Source of the DNA: Sternotherus odoratus
Taxonomy: Eukaryota > Chordata > Testudines > Kinosternidae
Assembly (NCBI GenBank): GCA_032164245.1
Contig: JAVMKO010000003.1
Span: 10,860,651 to 10,924,650, forward strand
Length of the DNA stretch: 64,000 nt
Direction: 5' to 3'
The notes beneath the pieces are model-generated. The model was not told the DNA's origin. It saw only the letters and a list, made by a program, of their open reading frames with translations, and made no database searches. Shown in pieces: positions 23,401 through 34,074 of this stretch. Positions within the stretch are counted from its first letter, which is position 1; each line of letters opens with the position of its first letter. Made by a program: the position numbers and the translations under genes.

Positions 23401-25229
23401 TTTTTTTGAAAGGCTGCCCAAACAGTTCCAAGTTGGGTTGAGGCAAAGTTATTGATGTCAAGGAGCCAAGATCTTTCGCTATGGTTTGCTGCACGAGGAA
23501 GGAAGAAAACTGTTTGTGCTCAGCTGTCCTTTTACTTCTCCAGCCCAGCTCTGAGCCAAAGAAGCAGGAAGAGGAGAAAGATGAATAAGTGAAAAGGGAT
23601 AATGTTTATCTTTTAACAAAATCATAATGTTCTGCTCTCAACCCTAGCAGCCAAAACTCGCTATTGCATTTTTAAGACAGATAGTCTCTTCTCTGAGAGA
23701 CGACAGGCTAATTATAGTGCTTCTGCCAGAGGGAACTCACACATGCAAACCATTATGTAAAATATAATTTTTTTCTTTAAGAATGCTCAAGATCATTAGA
23801 CATGGTTTTTTCAATGCTAGAAAATCAAGCCAAAAATGAAAATAAACAGTTTCAAGTATTTGCAACATAATTCCCTCATGTATTTATGGAAATATAGTAA
23901 AAAGCACCCTAAAAATGTGGTTTGACATTTCATGCTGTTCTGTTTCACTATTTTTCCAGTTCTCAACATTTACCCTCTTGTCCTGTATCATTTCAGTTTC
24001 ACTGTAGTTTGGAGCTGAGGGTGGTGGTAGCTATGCACATTCATTGCAGAACATTTCAGCCTTGATTCAGCTAATGAGCCAAGCACAAGAAATTGTAAAT
24101 TAAACTACCTCTTTATAAATTAAATTTAGTATGGCATGAACATAAATGTGAGGCATACAAACATGACAAACCCTTCACTAACATAATTAGGTGTACAGAA
24201 TTGCTTTCCCTAAGAATGTACTATGCTAATTTAAGGCTAAAACGATTATCTAGTTCATTTAACAGTTAAGCATGCAACCTCTTATAAAGTCTGCAATAAC
24301 TTATGGGAGATCTACTACTTATATTGCTATTTATATGAACCTCTTGTTGTTATAAGAAAAAAGTATTTTGGTTCACTACATCATAAAGCCAAGAAAAATA
24401 CTTTAGTAGGGAATATAAAAATCTCAGTACGAAGAAATGGGACAATCCCTTTACTCTATCTTAACCAAAGCTCATCAAATAAGTAAGTATACAAAACACT
24501 ATTTTCTCTTGTTTTATACATTGTACTTAATCTTTCTTGATACTATATCATCCTCCTTGCCTATTTAGTGCTGGTGTCCAAACCATATGGCTAACACTGG
24601 TACTAGCAAGCAAGTTCCAGCCATCATTGCCAAAACATTATTCATTAAACTCCATGAACAGCATGCTGGCCATTCATACACTTTTGGGGAGAGAAGCCAT
24701 TCCAAAAAGAAATAACAGTCTTTTCCAATTTGCTTCAGTCCAGAAGAGCGGGTTTATACACAGTTATGCGCTACAGCATTTGTTAGTTTATAATGAGTGA
24801 GGAAAGAATTCACGAGCAAGTTTGATCTACAATGACCATAATAGATCTAAAATGGATTCAGCTTTGTCTTAAATGGAAAACAAAAATACCCACGCCCCAT
24901 TATCGAACCTTTCTCTATCCAAACTAACAGTTTCTTCTAACTTTTATTGTGGCTTATAAAAAAACGGAGTATTCAAGCTCGTAGGGAAGTGGCACAGCAT
25001 GGACGAGTGGCTTTACGAAAGCAACTGGGTGCCATGAATTCCTCGGGTCTAACCTGTCTCTTCCACAGTCCACTTTCATCTTTTGCAACATGGAAATACT
25101 ACCAATCATTACTTCACAAATGTGGTGTGAGAATGTACAGCTTTTAACAAACACAAAGTTCTAAGTAAGTGCCTGCCTTTTATTTAAGTATGTTGCTTCC
25201 TTGGATTTCTACTGTGTAACAATGGACCC
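20466..25229. other. long stretch without recognised features
   Basis: About 4.8 kb of AT-rich sequence. Mixed homopolymers ('ccccccccc' then T-run) sit at 23,389-23,407. No exon-like conserved frame, intact transposon terminus or tandem repeat was recognised. Confidence 0.45.
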
Positions 25230-25480
25230 ATTTCCCAGAGCACCTGTCTGTCATCTTCTTTATCCTTCCACACCATCAGGTTCATAGGGAACCCACTAGT
25301 TTCTGCCATTTATTTTGGTTGCGTGTTCAGGTTTATGAGTATCATGTTGATGGATCTGGCTTCTCTCTCTACTGGTCTGTGTAATGTTTCTCTAGGTCGC
25401 CCTCTTTTCACTTTCCAGGTGGTGTCCATATTATTACTTGCCGTAAAAGTTGTGTTGTTGGCATCCTTCAAGCTTGTCCA
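25230..25480 (-). pseudogene. possible RTE/CR1-type LINE C-terminus relic
   Basis: On the minus strand around 25,380-25,435 one frame reads a 'TTWKVKRGRPRETLHRP' peptide. A basic K-R-G-R-P motif after a tryptophan is common near the C-terminus of several LINE reverse transcriptase proteins. The frame is broken on both sides and no other domain is visible, so this is a weak call. Confidence 0.3.
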
Positions 25481-25887
25481 AGATACTTATCATAGTTGAT
25501 GCTTTAGATTGCTTTGCTCTACTTAGAATTTCTGAATGTGCAACAAACCATCTCCAATGGATAGTGAAGATCTTCTGCAGGCATTCTGCATGTGCTTAAG
25601 TGTTTTTCCAGTTTGGGGCTTAAGTTTAATTTTTGCTGTAAACATATCACATATGTAAGATTATTTCCATGCCAAACTATTAATATAGGATGGATAGGTA
25701 TTAGAGACCATTTGGTTGAGAAACTGATTATTATTATTCTCGTGTCCGAGCTACAAGATAGTGAACATTTTGGCATGTGAGTTATTTGTTTAAATTTGTA
25801 TTTAGAGCCTTAATGTACAAATAGCTCAACTTAAAAACCAAAAAGTGGCAAAGCTCACAAAATCAGTTTAACATGTCAGCAAACTGG

Positions 25888-25910
25888 TTTTTTTTTTTTT
25901 TTTTTTTTTT
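25888..25910 (+). repeat. poly(T) tract, 23 nt
   Basis: Uninterrupted T run. It could be the antisense tail of an old retroposon, but no element body was recognised beside it. Confidence 0.7.
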
Positions 25911-26849
25911 ACTACTGGTGCCTAGACATACGACATTTGGCGTTCTATAAATACCCAACATAGATGTGGTTAAAAACTGTATTTTATTAAATAGGCAAAA
26001 TGTGCCTGTCCATATACTCTAAATGCTGTATAATTCCATAAGGAATGCCCATGTAGCTTCTCTTTAGAGATCACACATAAAAGACAAAACATACTGGACC
26101 AAGGCAGGAGGCAAAAAGAGGTTAAATCAGTTAGAAACAGGCTTTTCCTTGGTTTTAACTTGTGTGTGATGACATAAAACCCAGAAAAAAATAGCCCTGA
26201 GTTGAAAATTATTTAAATTTGCCAGTTCCAACCTTTTCTGGAAGCTTGCCAGGCTTAATTTAGATTTGGGCACAAAGTTTGCACAGCTCTAACTTTAACC
26301 TGCTGCAGCCTAAAAAGCGAAATAGGTAACAGACACAAAAATATTCCACATAATTCAACACAACTGAAAGTCTGTTCTCAGGGTAACCAGTATGGACTCA
26401 GAATGTTTTAGCTGTTTCACTCCAGAAGAGGATGGTACTCTCTCTCTACTAGTAAAGGTATCCATGGTAGAAATGCCTTACCTACCGATGTAATGTTACA
26501 CAAGGATAATGCTCACAAGAGGAAATAGGACTTGTTTTCCAGGAGGGAACACTTTCAGAGATGTGCTTTTTAATTTTTATTTGCAAATTTCCAAATTCAA
26601 CAATTTTTCAACCTCTATAAACTTTGAGATGGAAAGATCCAGTATTTGGAATAAATAATGTCTAAGCTTCACCTTAACTACAGTGCATTTTCTGCCAGAA
26701 GAGTGCTATATCCTGACTACTGAAATACACAAAACGCCTTTATAATAAAGCTATCTCAATAGATCATTCAAAAGGTGTCGGTAACTAACGTATTGCTTAA
26801 TAGAACCATAGAAAGACTTAGGGAAATGAAACGAAATGAAAATAATTCT
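25911..26849. other. unannotated sequence
   Basis: Nothing recognised. Confidence 0.45.
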
Positions 26850-27185
26850 GAGCCCCATCTGCAGGCGCCACCCCTTCAGCTCCTATTGACTGTGGTTCCC
26901 GGCCAATGGCATCTGCAGAGGCAGCGCTTGTGGTGGAGGCAGTGTGTGGAGCCCCCTGGATATCCCTACATATAGGAGCCGGAACGGGCACATGCTGCTG
27001 TTTCTAGAAGCCGTGTGGAGCCATGGCACTTGCGGAGCGGGGCAAGCCCCTATCCCTGTTCCCCAGCTGGAGTGCCAGAGCAGGGTAAGCCCCAGGTCCC
27101 CCTCCACGGTGGGAACTCGAGGGCCGGATTAAAACATCTGACGGGCTGGATGAAGTGCGCGGGCTGTAGTTTGCCCACCTCATTC
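26850..27185. mobile_element. hAT-like non-autonomous element, 5' end degraded
   Basis: GC-rich block ending in 'gggctgtagtttgcccacct', which matches the right terminus of a reptile hAT family whose ends read 'gtgggcaaactac' inward. The 5' terminus and the 8-bp target duplication are not recognisable. Confidence 0.5.
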
Positions 27186-27282
27186 TAGAGGAAGGGGATT
27201 CAGTGCATTGTTATTTAATATATTCTAGTGCTCATTTTTCTGCCAGTGTTATAATCTGGAGGAAAAAGAGAAAGTTACATAT

Positions 27283-28905
27283 CGAAGAACCATTGTTACT
27301 GCAAAAGGTGAGTATGTCCCTATGGGAGCTCCACATTAGGTGCATTTGCATCCCTGCATTGTTGGAGAACTTTGGTAGCAGTATCCGTTTGGCTAGCACA
27401 TCCACTGTCCTCCCATTGTGCTCTACCATGAGGCTAACCAGTACACGGGGCAACCCCCCCACCACAATTTCCTCTCCATTGCAGAATCCTTGTCAGGAAT
27501 GCCAAGGTAGAGGGGAAGAGGGCTTGTCATGGAGCAACCACAGGGACACACATCTTGAAGAGCCACTGTTACTGCCCAGGGTGAGTAACTTCCTCCTCTT
27601 CTTCGAGTAGTGTCCCTTAAGTGATCTGCTATAGGTGACTCCAAAGCAATATCCCCAATGGGAAGCTAGGGCTTTGGAGTTGAGTCTGTTATGGATGACA
27701 ATATTGCAGAGCAGAAGATAGCATCAGAAGCAGAGTCTCCGGTAATCGCATAGTGTTCTACAAAGATCTTGCTAGGTTGCAGCTCTGCAAATTTCCAAGA
27801 CAAGGACATTCTTGAGGAAGGTGACAGAGGAGGAAGCTGACTTTTGTGGAGTGTTTGCAGATTCCAGAGGGAGGTGCTATGTTACGATCATGGCAGCAGT
27901 GTTTGACAACAGTTTGAGACCCATTTGGAGTCTTTGGGATGATATCACTCAGTCATTAGACCTTTCTACGGTAGAGAGGAAAAGCTTAGTGGATTTCCTG
28001 GAGGCCTTTGTCCTGTCCAGGTAAAAGGCCAGGGCTCTCCTGCATGTTTAGACTGTGTAATATAGCCTCCCTCTTATTACAACGAGGTTTAGGATAAAAA
28101 GTCAGGAGGTGAATCAGTTTATGTGAAAAGACGAGGTCACTTTGGAGATGGGTACCATGTTTAGACTGTCTTGGTACCGATGCTATCAAATGCACCAGTG
28201 ATCTTTTTTGGCTAGGTTGGGGCTCATGACCTTCTTATTTGAAGCCTTAAATGAGGCGTACATGGCTGTTTTCTTCAACCCATTGTCCTTATGTAGAGGG
28301 CTGTGGGGAAGATTTGTGTCACCTGTGTGATTCCTGGCAGAGGTCTGGGGAAGGCTGAAGAGCTGACTCCATGAGCAAGAGTTTTTAGTCTCAGTTCTCT
28401 GTCCTTCCGAGATCTGGACTTGACTTGTTAGCAGAGATCCCGCTTTTGGGAAATGTGGCTTTCCCCGAAGCAATGTGTGCATCAGGAATGTTTATCTGCT
28501 ACAGGGACCTTTTAGAGCCCCATATGAACTGGACATACCCCATGCTGGGGCAACCCCAAACAAGGAAAAAAATAAAAGTTTTTTTTCCCCTCAAAAGAAA
28601 GAGAAAATAAAGAAAGCTCTACAACTAAGAAAGGGATTAACTAGCTATTTAAGGGCTAAGAGTGAGGTAACGGCCTGATGAATAGATAGCTCATAGCTCC
28701 ATCTCTCACCAAGGGCAGTTGAGCAGGAACTGGCGGTGAGGAGGGTTCACCTGGTTGTGCTGGTTAGCCTCATGGCAGAGCATGAACAGGGAACAGCACG
28801 TGTGTGGGCTGAGTGGCTACCAAATATCTCCAATCAGGTATGCAGGGACGCAAGCACACTTACAATGGAGCATCCCTAGGGACACTACTCAAAGAAGTTG
28901 TCAAG
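27283..28905 (-). mobile_element. DIRS-like element with inverted terminal segments
   Basis: A left segment (about 27,307-27,384: 'gtccctatgggagctccac', 'gcatccctgcat', 'actttggtagc') reappears inverted at about 28,836-28,903 ('gctaccaaatatctcc', 'atgcagggacgcaagcac', 'ggagcatccctagggacac'). Inverted ends are a hallmark of DIRS-type tyrosine-recombinase retrotransposons. 'gaagaaccattgttactgc' (27,284) is also repeated directly as 'gaagagccactgttactgc' (about 27,557). The interior near 27,960-28,100 is similar to the DIRS relic near 33,790-33,870 ('gtgtaat' ... 'gaggtt' ... 'aagtcagg'). No frame keeps a catalytic domain. Orientation is inferred from that similarity. Confidence 0.5.
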
Positions 28906-28943
28906 GTTTTGCATTTAAAATTGTGCCCACTCATGTTTTAGAG

Positions 28944-29350
28944 CATGGGTGTCCAACCTTTTGGCTTTCCTGGGCCATATTGGAAGAAGACAAGTTGTCT
29001 TGGGCCACACTGCACATTGGAAGCCGTACACCGCCGAAAAACTTAAGCCACACATGCGTACAAATAGCGAGAGTGTACGGCGCACGGCGGCGTTATGCCT
29101 AGTACACACAAATTCTTTGTCACAATTCATTTTATGCGACATTAGAGTCCTCTCGCTCTTTATTTTATTAGTCAATTTTATCAGTTTTTCGTTTTTTTTG
29201 GTCGAACTGTTTGCAATTATAATGCGAATTATGAATAATACTCCGGTATTTGTGGACATAATCTCATAACGTTGTAAGTTTACGATTTTGTGTTGGGCCG
29301 CATTCATAGCCGCCCTGGGCCGCATGCGGCCCGCGGGTTGGACAAGACTG
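28944..29350. mobile_element. complete hAT-type MITE
   Basis: A 407-bp element with terminal inverted repeats 'catgggtgtccaacc' and 'ggttggacaagactg' is flanked by perfect 8-bp target duplications 'ttttagag' (28,936-28,943; 29,351-29,358). The 8-bp size and CA...TG ends are diagnostic of hAT. Both ends are GC-rich ('cgccctgggccgcatgcgg' near the right) and the centre is AT-rich. It is non-coding. Confidence 0.85.
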
Positions 29351-29829
29351 TTTTAGAGCTTTACTGATTTTAATACTGAATAAGGCTGTTTAAATATTAT
29401 ACAGTAATTTAAATAAGTAAAATATCAATAAGCTCTAGACACTAATGGAACTGCACATCATACAACCCCCTCAGACTCACTTTACTATATCAGTATGGCA
29501 AAGAGGTGTTAGGTTTATTTTTACTACAACTAGCTATCTGTAAAACAGGATAATTTTTGCCATTACCTTCCACATTTGGATTAACTGGTTAATGTTTGAA
29601 TAGACAAAATGCTATTCACATGAACATGCTAAGTATTATTATTACTTGGAGGGTTCTCACTGAAAGATTGTGCAATAGTGCAGTTTAAAGATGAATTTCA
29701 GTGTGCAGATGGATTTCCAAGTACAGTGTTAACTTGGAAGAAGGCATAAAAATGAGAGTGGGAGGAGAGTGAGAGCTAAGGTCATTTAAAGTAATAACCT
29801 ACCCATACAGCTTCATTTGTTTTCAGAAA

Positions 29830-30340
29830 AAGGTGGCAGATGATGATCTGGCCACAGTTATTCACACCTTCATCACTTCTCAGCTGGACTACAGTAGTGT
29901 GATATAACTGGCATGAAGCTCTCAGCTCTCATCCAACTAGTGCAGAATGCTGCAGCGTGTCTCCTTAGCAACATGGCTTACCATGAACACATCAAGTCTG
30001 TCCCTCACTTCCTACTCTGGCTTCCCAAAGGATTTTGAATCAAGTTCAGGGATTCAGTCTTTATTTTCAAGTTGCTCCAGGGGTTGGGCCCAGGGTAAGC
30101 AGAAGATCACAAACCCTCTGAAATGAAGACTGTAGTTGAAAACTTCACTCCTCTGACACAATGGAACTCTCCATAATCAGAGTAAAACTCATCTGTGAAG
30201 GAGCGAGATTTTCCTTTGAAGCCAGTATAAAACTGTGGAATGGTATCTCCCAGGAACCTAAAGTCCATTACAAACTTCACCACCTTCCACTCCAAGTGCA
30301 AAGGAGCATTTTTTGACCTTGCCTTCTCTAACATAAATAC
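29830..30340 (+). pseudogene. L2/CR1-clade LINE reverse transcriptase C-terminus relic
   Basis: Plus-strand frames read 'DDLATVIHTFITSQLDYSS' (about 29,846-29,902), 'QLVQNAAACLLSN' (about 29,935-29,973) and 'HIKSVPHFLLWLP'. These follow the order of the conserved thumb region of L2/CR1-type LINE reverse transcriptases (typical words: FITSRLDYCNSL, LQNAAARLL, HWLP). Frame changes between blocks and stop codons show it is dead. The remaining ~300 bp is degraded downstream sequence. Confidence 0.7.
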
Positions 30341-31486
30341 AATGACAAATTACATCCTTTTTTAAAAAAAGCCTACCAAAACAAACCACTCCACTACACA
30401 CTCTTCTGTCCTGAGTCGAGGAAGGAGAGGCCAAGATCTGACAAATGTGTAGTCACGTGGCTCAGTGCTTTAATGGATATGCTCAGTATAAGAATCTACA
30501 TAGAACAGAAAGAATCCTTCTGGTCACAGAAAAGCATTTCCTTTCCATCCAGGCTTCAATGTAGTATCACTTTGTAACAAAACTCAGTTAAACATTAAGG
30601 CACCTGACTGTCAGAAGGGCTGAACACCTGTAAGTCCAAATGAACATAAGGGGAGCTGCAGGTGTGCAGCAGCAATGAAAATCCCAGTCTCGGAGTCTGA
30701 TTTTCAAATAATTAAAAGAGAATTCAGTGTCTCAATCCAATAGGCTACTTTGAAAAATCTCAGCCCAAATAACTGGAACAACAGATTCCTACTTGAATGG
30801 CTAATTTAATTTGGAAAATAATTGCAGTCAGAATGTGTGCACTTTAATTGCCAAAGCAGTCAATTATCGTTCTGTCCACATGTGAGCTCTCTCTTTGCTG
30901 GGGGAGTGGGATAAGAGAAAAAACAGGTATCTATGTGATGCTGGTAAGGCTGTGTTTATGTGCTGATAAGGACTTGCTCCACTAATGAGGAGAAAAGACC
31001 TTCAATTCCCGAAAACTTAACTATTTTCTCTGACGCAAACCCTTAGAAAAGCAATGAAACATTAAACTCTGCCTCCTGTCCTTGTGTATCAGGATAGTCT
31101 GACTGTTATTTTGAGCCAAATTGCCTACAGGGATGCAGACATAATATTGAATTTAATATCTGGAACTGTTCTAATTTGTTTTTTTTTTGTTTATGAATCA
31201 AAGTGATGAAATCAAGTAAATTGACAGATTAAAAAAAAACACACACCCGTGTGTCTGTCACTTAACTAAATAACCATTTCTTGCCTGGAATACTTTGTTA
31301 AATTAGATCACTATCAAAAATAATATAGCAGAAATAAAAGGTGTTAAGAAATAGGCAATGAAAAGGAATAGAGGCGTGGGGTGACTTACTTTCATGTGAA
31401 GAGAGAAAAGATCAGGACTGCTCAATGTAGAGAAGAGATGAATAGGGGGACATGACAGAGAACATAATTACTAAGACAGAGAAGGT
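30341..31486. other. unannotated sequence
   Basis: About 30,600-30,770 contains words such as 'ggcacctgactgtcagaag' and 'tactttgaaaaatctcagcc', resembling the old 'agattttcaaaag' family, but the ends cannot be fixed. A 'cacacacccgtgtgtc' microsatellite lies at 31,239. Nothing else. Confidence 0.4.
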
Positions 31487-31565
31487 AAAATAACTAGGCT
31501 GACCATATTTCATTGAGACAAAAACAGGACATTGGGATGGCAAAAACGGGACGGGGTTGGGGGGG

Positions 31566-31616
31566 GTCTCACCAGATGAAATCGGTGCAGTGGCTGCAGA
31601 ACCTGGGCTGAGGGGC
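31566..31616 (-). pseudogene. PKC exon-end copy 1 with splice donor
   Basis: The minus strand reads RFCSHCTDFIW and then gtgagacc, i.e. the last residues of the first C1A exon of a conventional PKC followed by a splice-donor consensus. This copy keeps the ancestral F-I-W. It is preceded (minus sense) by 'cagcgcccctcagccca', shared with copy 2. Confidence 0.75.
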
Positions 31617-31693
31617 GCTGGGGTGGTTGTTGGGGGCTCTGGGGGGCTCTAGGGGGGCTCTGGGCAGTCTGGGGGGGCTCTAGGTCCCAGGGG

Positions 31694-31748
31694 GTCTCAC
31701 CAGATGAAGTTGGTGCAGTGGCTGCAGAACGTGGGCTGAGGGGCGCTG
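31694..31748 (-). pseudogene. PKC exon-end copy 2 with splice donor
   Basis: The minus strand reads PTFCSHCTNFIW and then gtgagacc. It shares over 45 bp with copy 1, including flanking sequence, so copies 1 and 2 arose by local duplication inside the transposon. The expected D has become N. Confidence 0.75.
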
Positions 31749-31767
31749 GGGTGATTCTAGGGGGGTC

Positions 31768-31938
31768 TCACCGGATGAGGTCGGTGCAGTGGCTGCATAA
31801 CGTGGGCTGCTTGCACAAGCGTGTGGTGACTTTGTGGCTCTTGACCTCGTGGATCACCTTCTGGCGCAGTGCCCCCTTGCGGCAGAACAGCGGCTTGGCC
31901 AGGCACTCCAGCTCGGTGGGCGAGGTGACCAGCGCCAT
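31768..31938 (-). pseudogene. PRKCG-like: captured first exon of conventional PKC (PRKCG-like)
   Basis: A 56-residue minus-strand frame starts at an ATG (31,936-31,938, with G after it) and ends at the stop created by reading into the donor 'gtgagacc'. It contains '[20 protein letters not shown]', the pseudosubstrate region (R-K-G-A-L-R-Q-K), and '[14 protein letters not shown]', the start of the C1A zinc-binding domain (C-x2-C). In intact PKCs the pseudosubstrate occupies the kinase site until diacylglycerol binds C1. The P-L-F-C-R-K-G word and V-I/V-H-E-V-K-S-H favour PRKCG over PRKCA/B, which have R-F-A-R-K-G and N-V-H-E-V-K. Substitutions F to L and W to R near the end, the lack of any further exon and the location inside a transposon argue that it is a non-functional fragment. 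Retention of the donor shows capture from DNA, not mRNA. Confidence 0.8.
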
Positions 31939-32029
31939 GGCCCCACCTGGGCCCCCAGCACCGGGCAGGGGGGAGGCAGAGGGGCACTGAGGGGGATGGA
32001 TGGAGGAATAAGCAGAACAGGGATGGGGG

Positions 32030-32480
32030 ATGAAGAGGATGGAGGGAGAGAGAGAAGGGGGGATGAGGGATGACAAGGATGGAGGGGACGGAGGAGGAGA
32101 AGGCACGAAGGTGAGAAGGGAGAGGATGGATGGATGAGAGAAGAGATGAGGGTAGGGAGCAGGGGGGATGGAGGAGGCAAGGGACAGCGAGAAGGAGGGA
32201 TGGAGAGAAGGGAGATGGAAGAGGAGGCAGTGGACGGAGGGAGAGAGAGAAGGGAGGAAGGGAGGGATGGAGAAGGGAGATAGAGAGAAGGAAGAGAGGG
32301 ATAGAGAGACGGGAGGAAGGAAGGAATGGAGGGATGGAGAAGGGGATAGAGAGAAGGGATGGAGGGAGCGAGAGGAGACAGCGGACGGAGGGAGAGAGCA
32401 GGGAGGAAGGGAGGGATGGAGAAGGGGGATGGAGAGAAGGGAGAGATGGAGAGAAGGAGGGAAGAAGGAGGAATAGTGAG
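32030..32480 (+). repeat. purine-rich minisatellite
   Basis: Imperfect repeats of 'ggatggagagaaggga', 'gagggagagagaaggg' and 'ggaggaagggagggatgg' fill this interval on the plus strand. It explains the long low-complexity frames on both strands (e.g. 31,854-32,804 minus), which should not be annotated as proteins. The same motif returns inverted at about 32,720-32,830. Confidence 0.75.
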
Positions 32481-32850
32481 AAGAGGAGGCAGCGGGCGGC
32501 GGGCTGAAGCCGACGGCGGAGCGGAGGTGTCCGGAGCCGCAGCCGGGGGCTGAGCGCGCCGGCGGGGGGCGGGGAGGGCTGCCGGCCGGGTTTTATGAGA
32601 CATAATCACATGCCGGCAGCCCCCCCGCCGGCACGCTCGGCCCCCGGCTGCGACTCCGGACAGCTCCGCTCCGCCGGCGGCTTCAGCCCGCTGCCCGCTG
32701 CCTCCTCTTCTCACTATTCCTCCTTCTTCCCTCCTTCTCTCCATCCCTCCCTTCTCTCCATCCCCCTTCTCCATCCCTCCATTCTCTCCATCCCCCTTCT
32801 CCATCCCTCCCTTCCTCCCTGCTCTCTCCCTCTGTCCGCTGCCTCCTCTC
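32370..32850. repeat. large palindrome, ~220-bp arms
   Basis: The left arm (about 32,370-32,586) and right arm (about 32,612-32,850) are near-complementary across a 25-nt loop. Examples: 'agaagaggaggcagcgggc' against 'gcccgctgcctcctcttct', and 'gggctgccggc' against 'gccggcagccc' at the loop. The right arm has one extra pyrimidine repeat unit. The inner ~110 bp of each arm is GC- and CpG-rich. Confidence 0.8.
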
Positions 32851-32851
32851 C

Positions 32852-32942
32852 CTACCTAAGGACTAGTATCAGATGTCAAAATCTCCGATGAGCGCAGTTT
32901 GCTCATCGGAGATTTTGACATCTGATACTTGTCCTTAGGTAG
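32852..32942. repeat. perfect-type hairpin, 42-bp arms
   Basis: Arms 32,852-32,893 and 32,901-32,942 are complementary at 41 of 42 positions around the 7-nt loop 'gcagttt'. Outer word 'ctacctaagga'; inner word 'atctccgatgagc'. Both arms lie inside the hAT-type element. Confidence 0.9.
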
Positions 32943-33130
32943 CAAGATTCTTCACCTGAGCTCTTGCGAGTCCTGCAAAGAAAGAACCTCCACCTAGAAA
33001 GCAGCTTGGGATCTGCCCCCAAAACGGGACAAAATTGATATTTTTGTCAAAAAGATGGGACGGTCCAAAAATATGTAAAAAACGGGACTGTCCCGTTCAA
33101 AACGGGACGTATGGTCAGCCTAAAAATAAC

Positions 33131-33769
33131 AGAAGAGCAAAAGGATAGTTTTGAAACTGAAGGGCAACACATTTAAACTGGCAAAAGGAAACTTTTAAAT
33201 TTAACCCTTAATTACCCTGGGGAACTCATTGCTACTGGAGATTGTTGAGACCAAAAGCTTAAAAAGATTCAAAAAATATTAGGCATTTATACGGATAATC
33301 AGACTATCTTCAGTTTCATTAGACAAGCTACTTTTTTTTCTTGAAGGATTTTATTGACAAATATTTGGCCAGGGCAGTTAAAGTGTTGGATTCTGTTACA
33401 TCATTTCTTCTACCTCACTTCTCTCTGGTCAAACAAGGACCTTGTTCATAACTCTCCATTCACTATGATATTTACTTCTTATCTCTGAATACACAAAAGA
33501 GCATGAGGCACTTCAAAGAAATGAGTAACAATCTGCTCCCTATTCAAAAGAACTCATGGTGTAAAGTCAGATGTGACTGAATCACGAAAGGGCATAAACA
33601 GGGGAAGGGAGAAGAAAGATGAGGTAATAATAATAAGATCATGCAATTAGTAGATGACAACTTGCAACTGAATCACATATGTGAACACCCCATTGTTTTG
33701 TTGCCCCGTAGCCATCCACCCACACGTAGTTCATTTCACTCACCCATCACATCTTGTGTGTTAGACTGC
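33131..33769. other. unannotated sequence
   Basis: Nothing recognised. Confidence 0.45.
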
Positions 33770-34074
33770 AAGGTCTTTGAGGAGGCACTGCGATTTTCCT
33801 GACATCCAGGCGGTGTAATTTGTGCTCCTCTTCTGATTTATGAGGCTTCGGAAAGAAGACAGGTAACTATATGACTTGGCTGGTATGGAACTGAAACTAC
33901 CTTTGGCGGGAATGCTGGATGTGTCCACAGCTGAACCTTGTCCTTGTAGACCACCCTATAGGGTGGCTCTAAAGTAAGCACACTGATCTCAGAGACCTTA
34001 TGGGTGGATGTTATTGTGACCAGGAAAAAAAAACTTTCCAGGAAATGAGGAGGAGGGAGCAGGAAACTAGAGGC

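Larger units (their letters stand above)
31495..33122. mobile_element. hAT-type non-autonomous transposon carrying a captured PKC exon
   Basis: A 1,628-bp element with terminal inverted repeats 'taggctgaccata' and 'tatggtcagccta' is flanked by perfect 8-bp duplications 'aaaataac' (31,487-31,494; 33,123-33,130). Inside the termini are 'aaaacgggac' motifs, three partial copies of a protein kinase C exon end, one longer exon copy, a purine-rich minisatellite (about 32,030-32,480), a large palindrome (about 32,370-32,850) and a 42-bp-arm hairpin. No transposase is present, so mobilisation would need a source elsewhere. Boundaries are seen directly. The superfamily follows from the 8-bp duplication. 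The ends resemble those of the element at 54,710. Confidence 0.9.

Noticed and set aside
31768..31938. A functional PKC gene at this locus
   Set aside because: Only one exon is present, flanked by transposon sequence and partial copies, with key substitutions and no further exons in the remaining window.
31854..32804. 316-residue minus-strand open frame
   Set aside because: It reads the purine/pyrimidine minisatellite and palindrome (Ser/Pro/Leu-rich), has no domain, and crosses the captured exon in the wrong frame.
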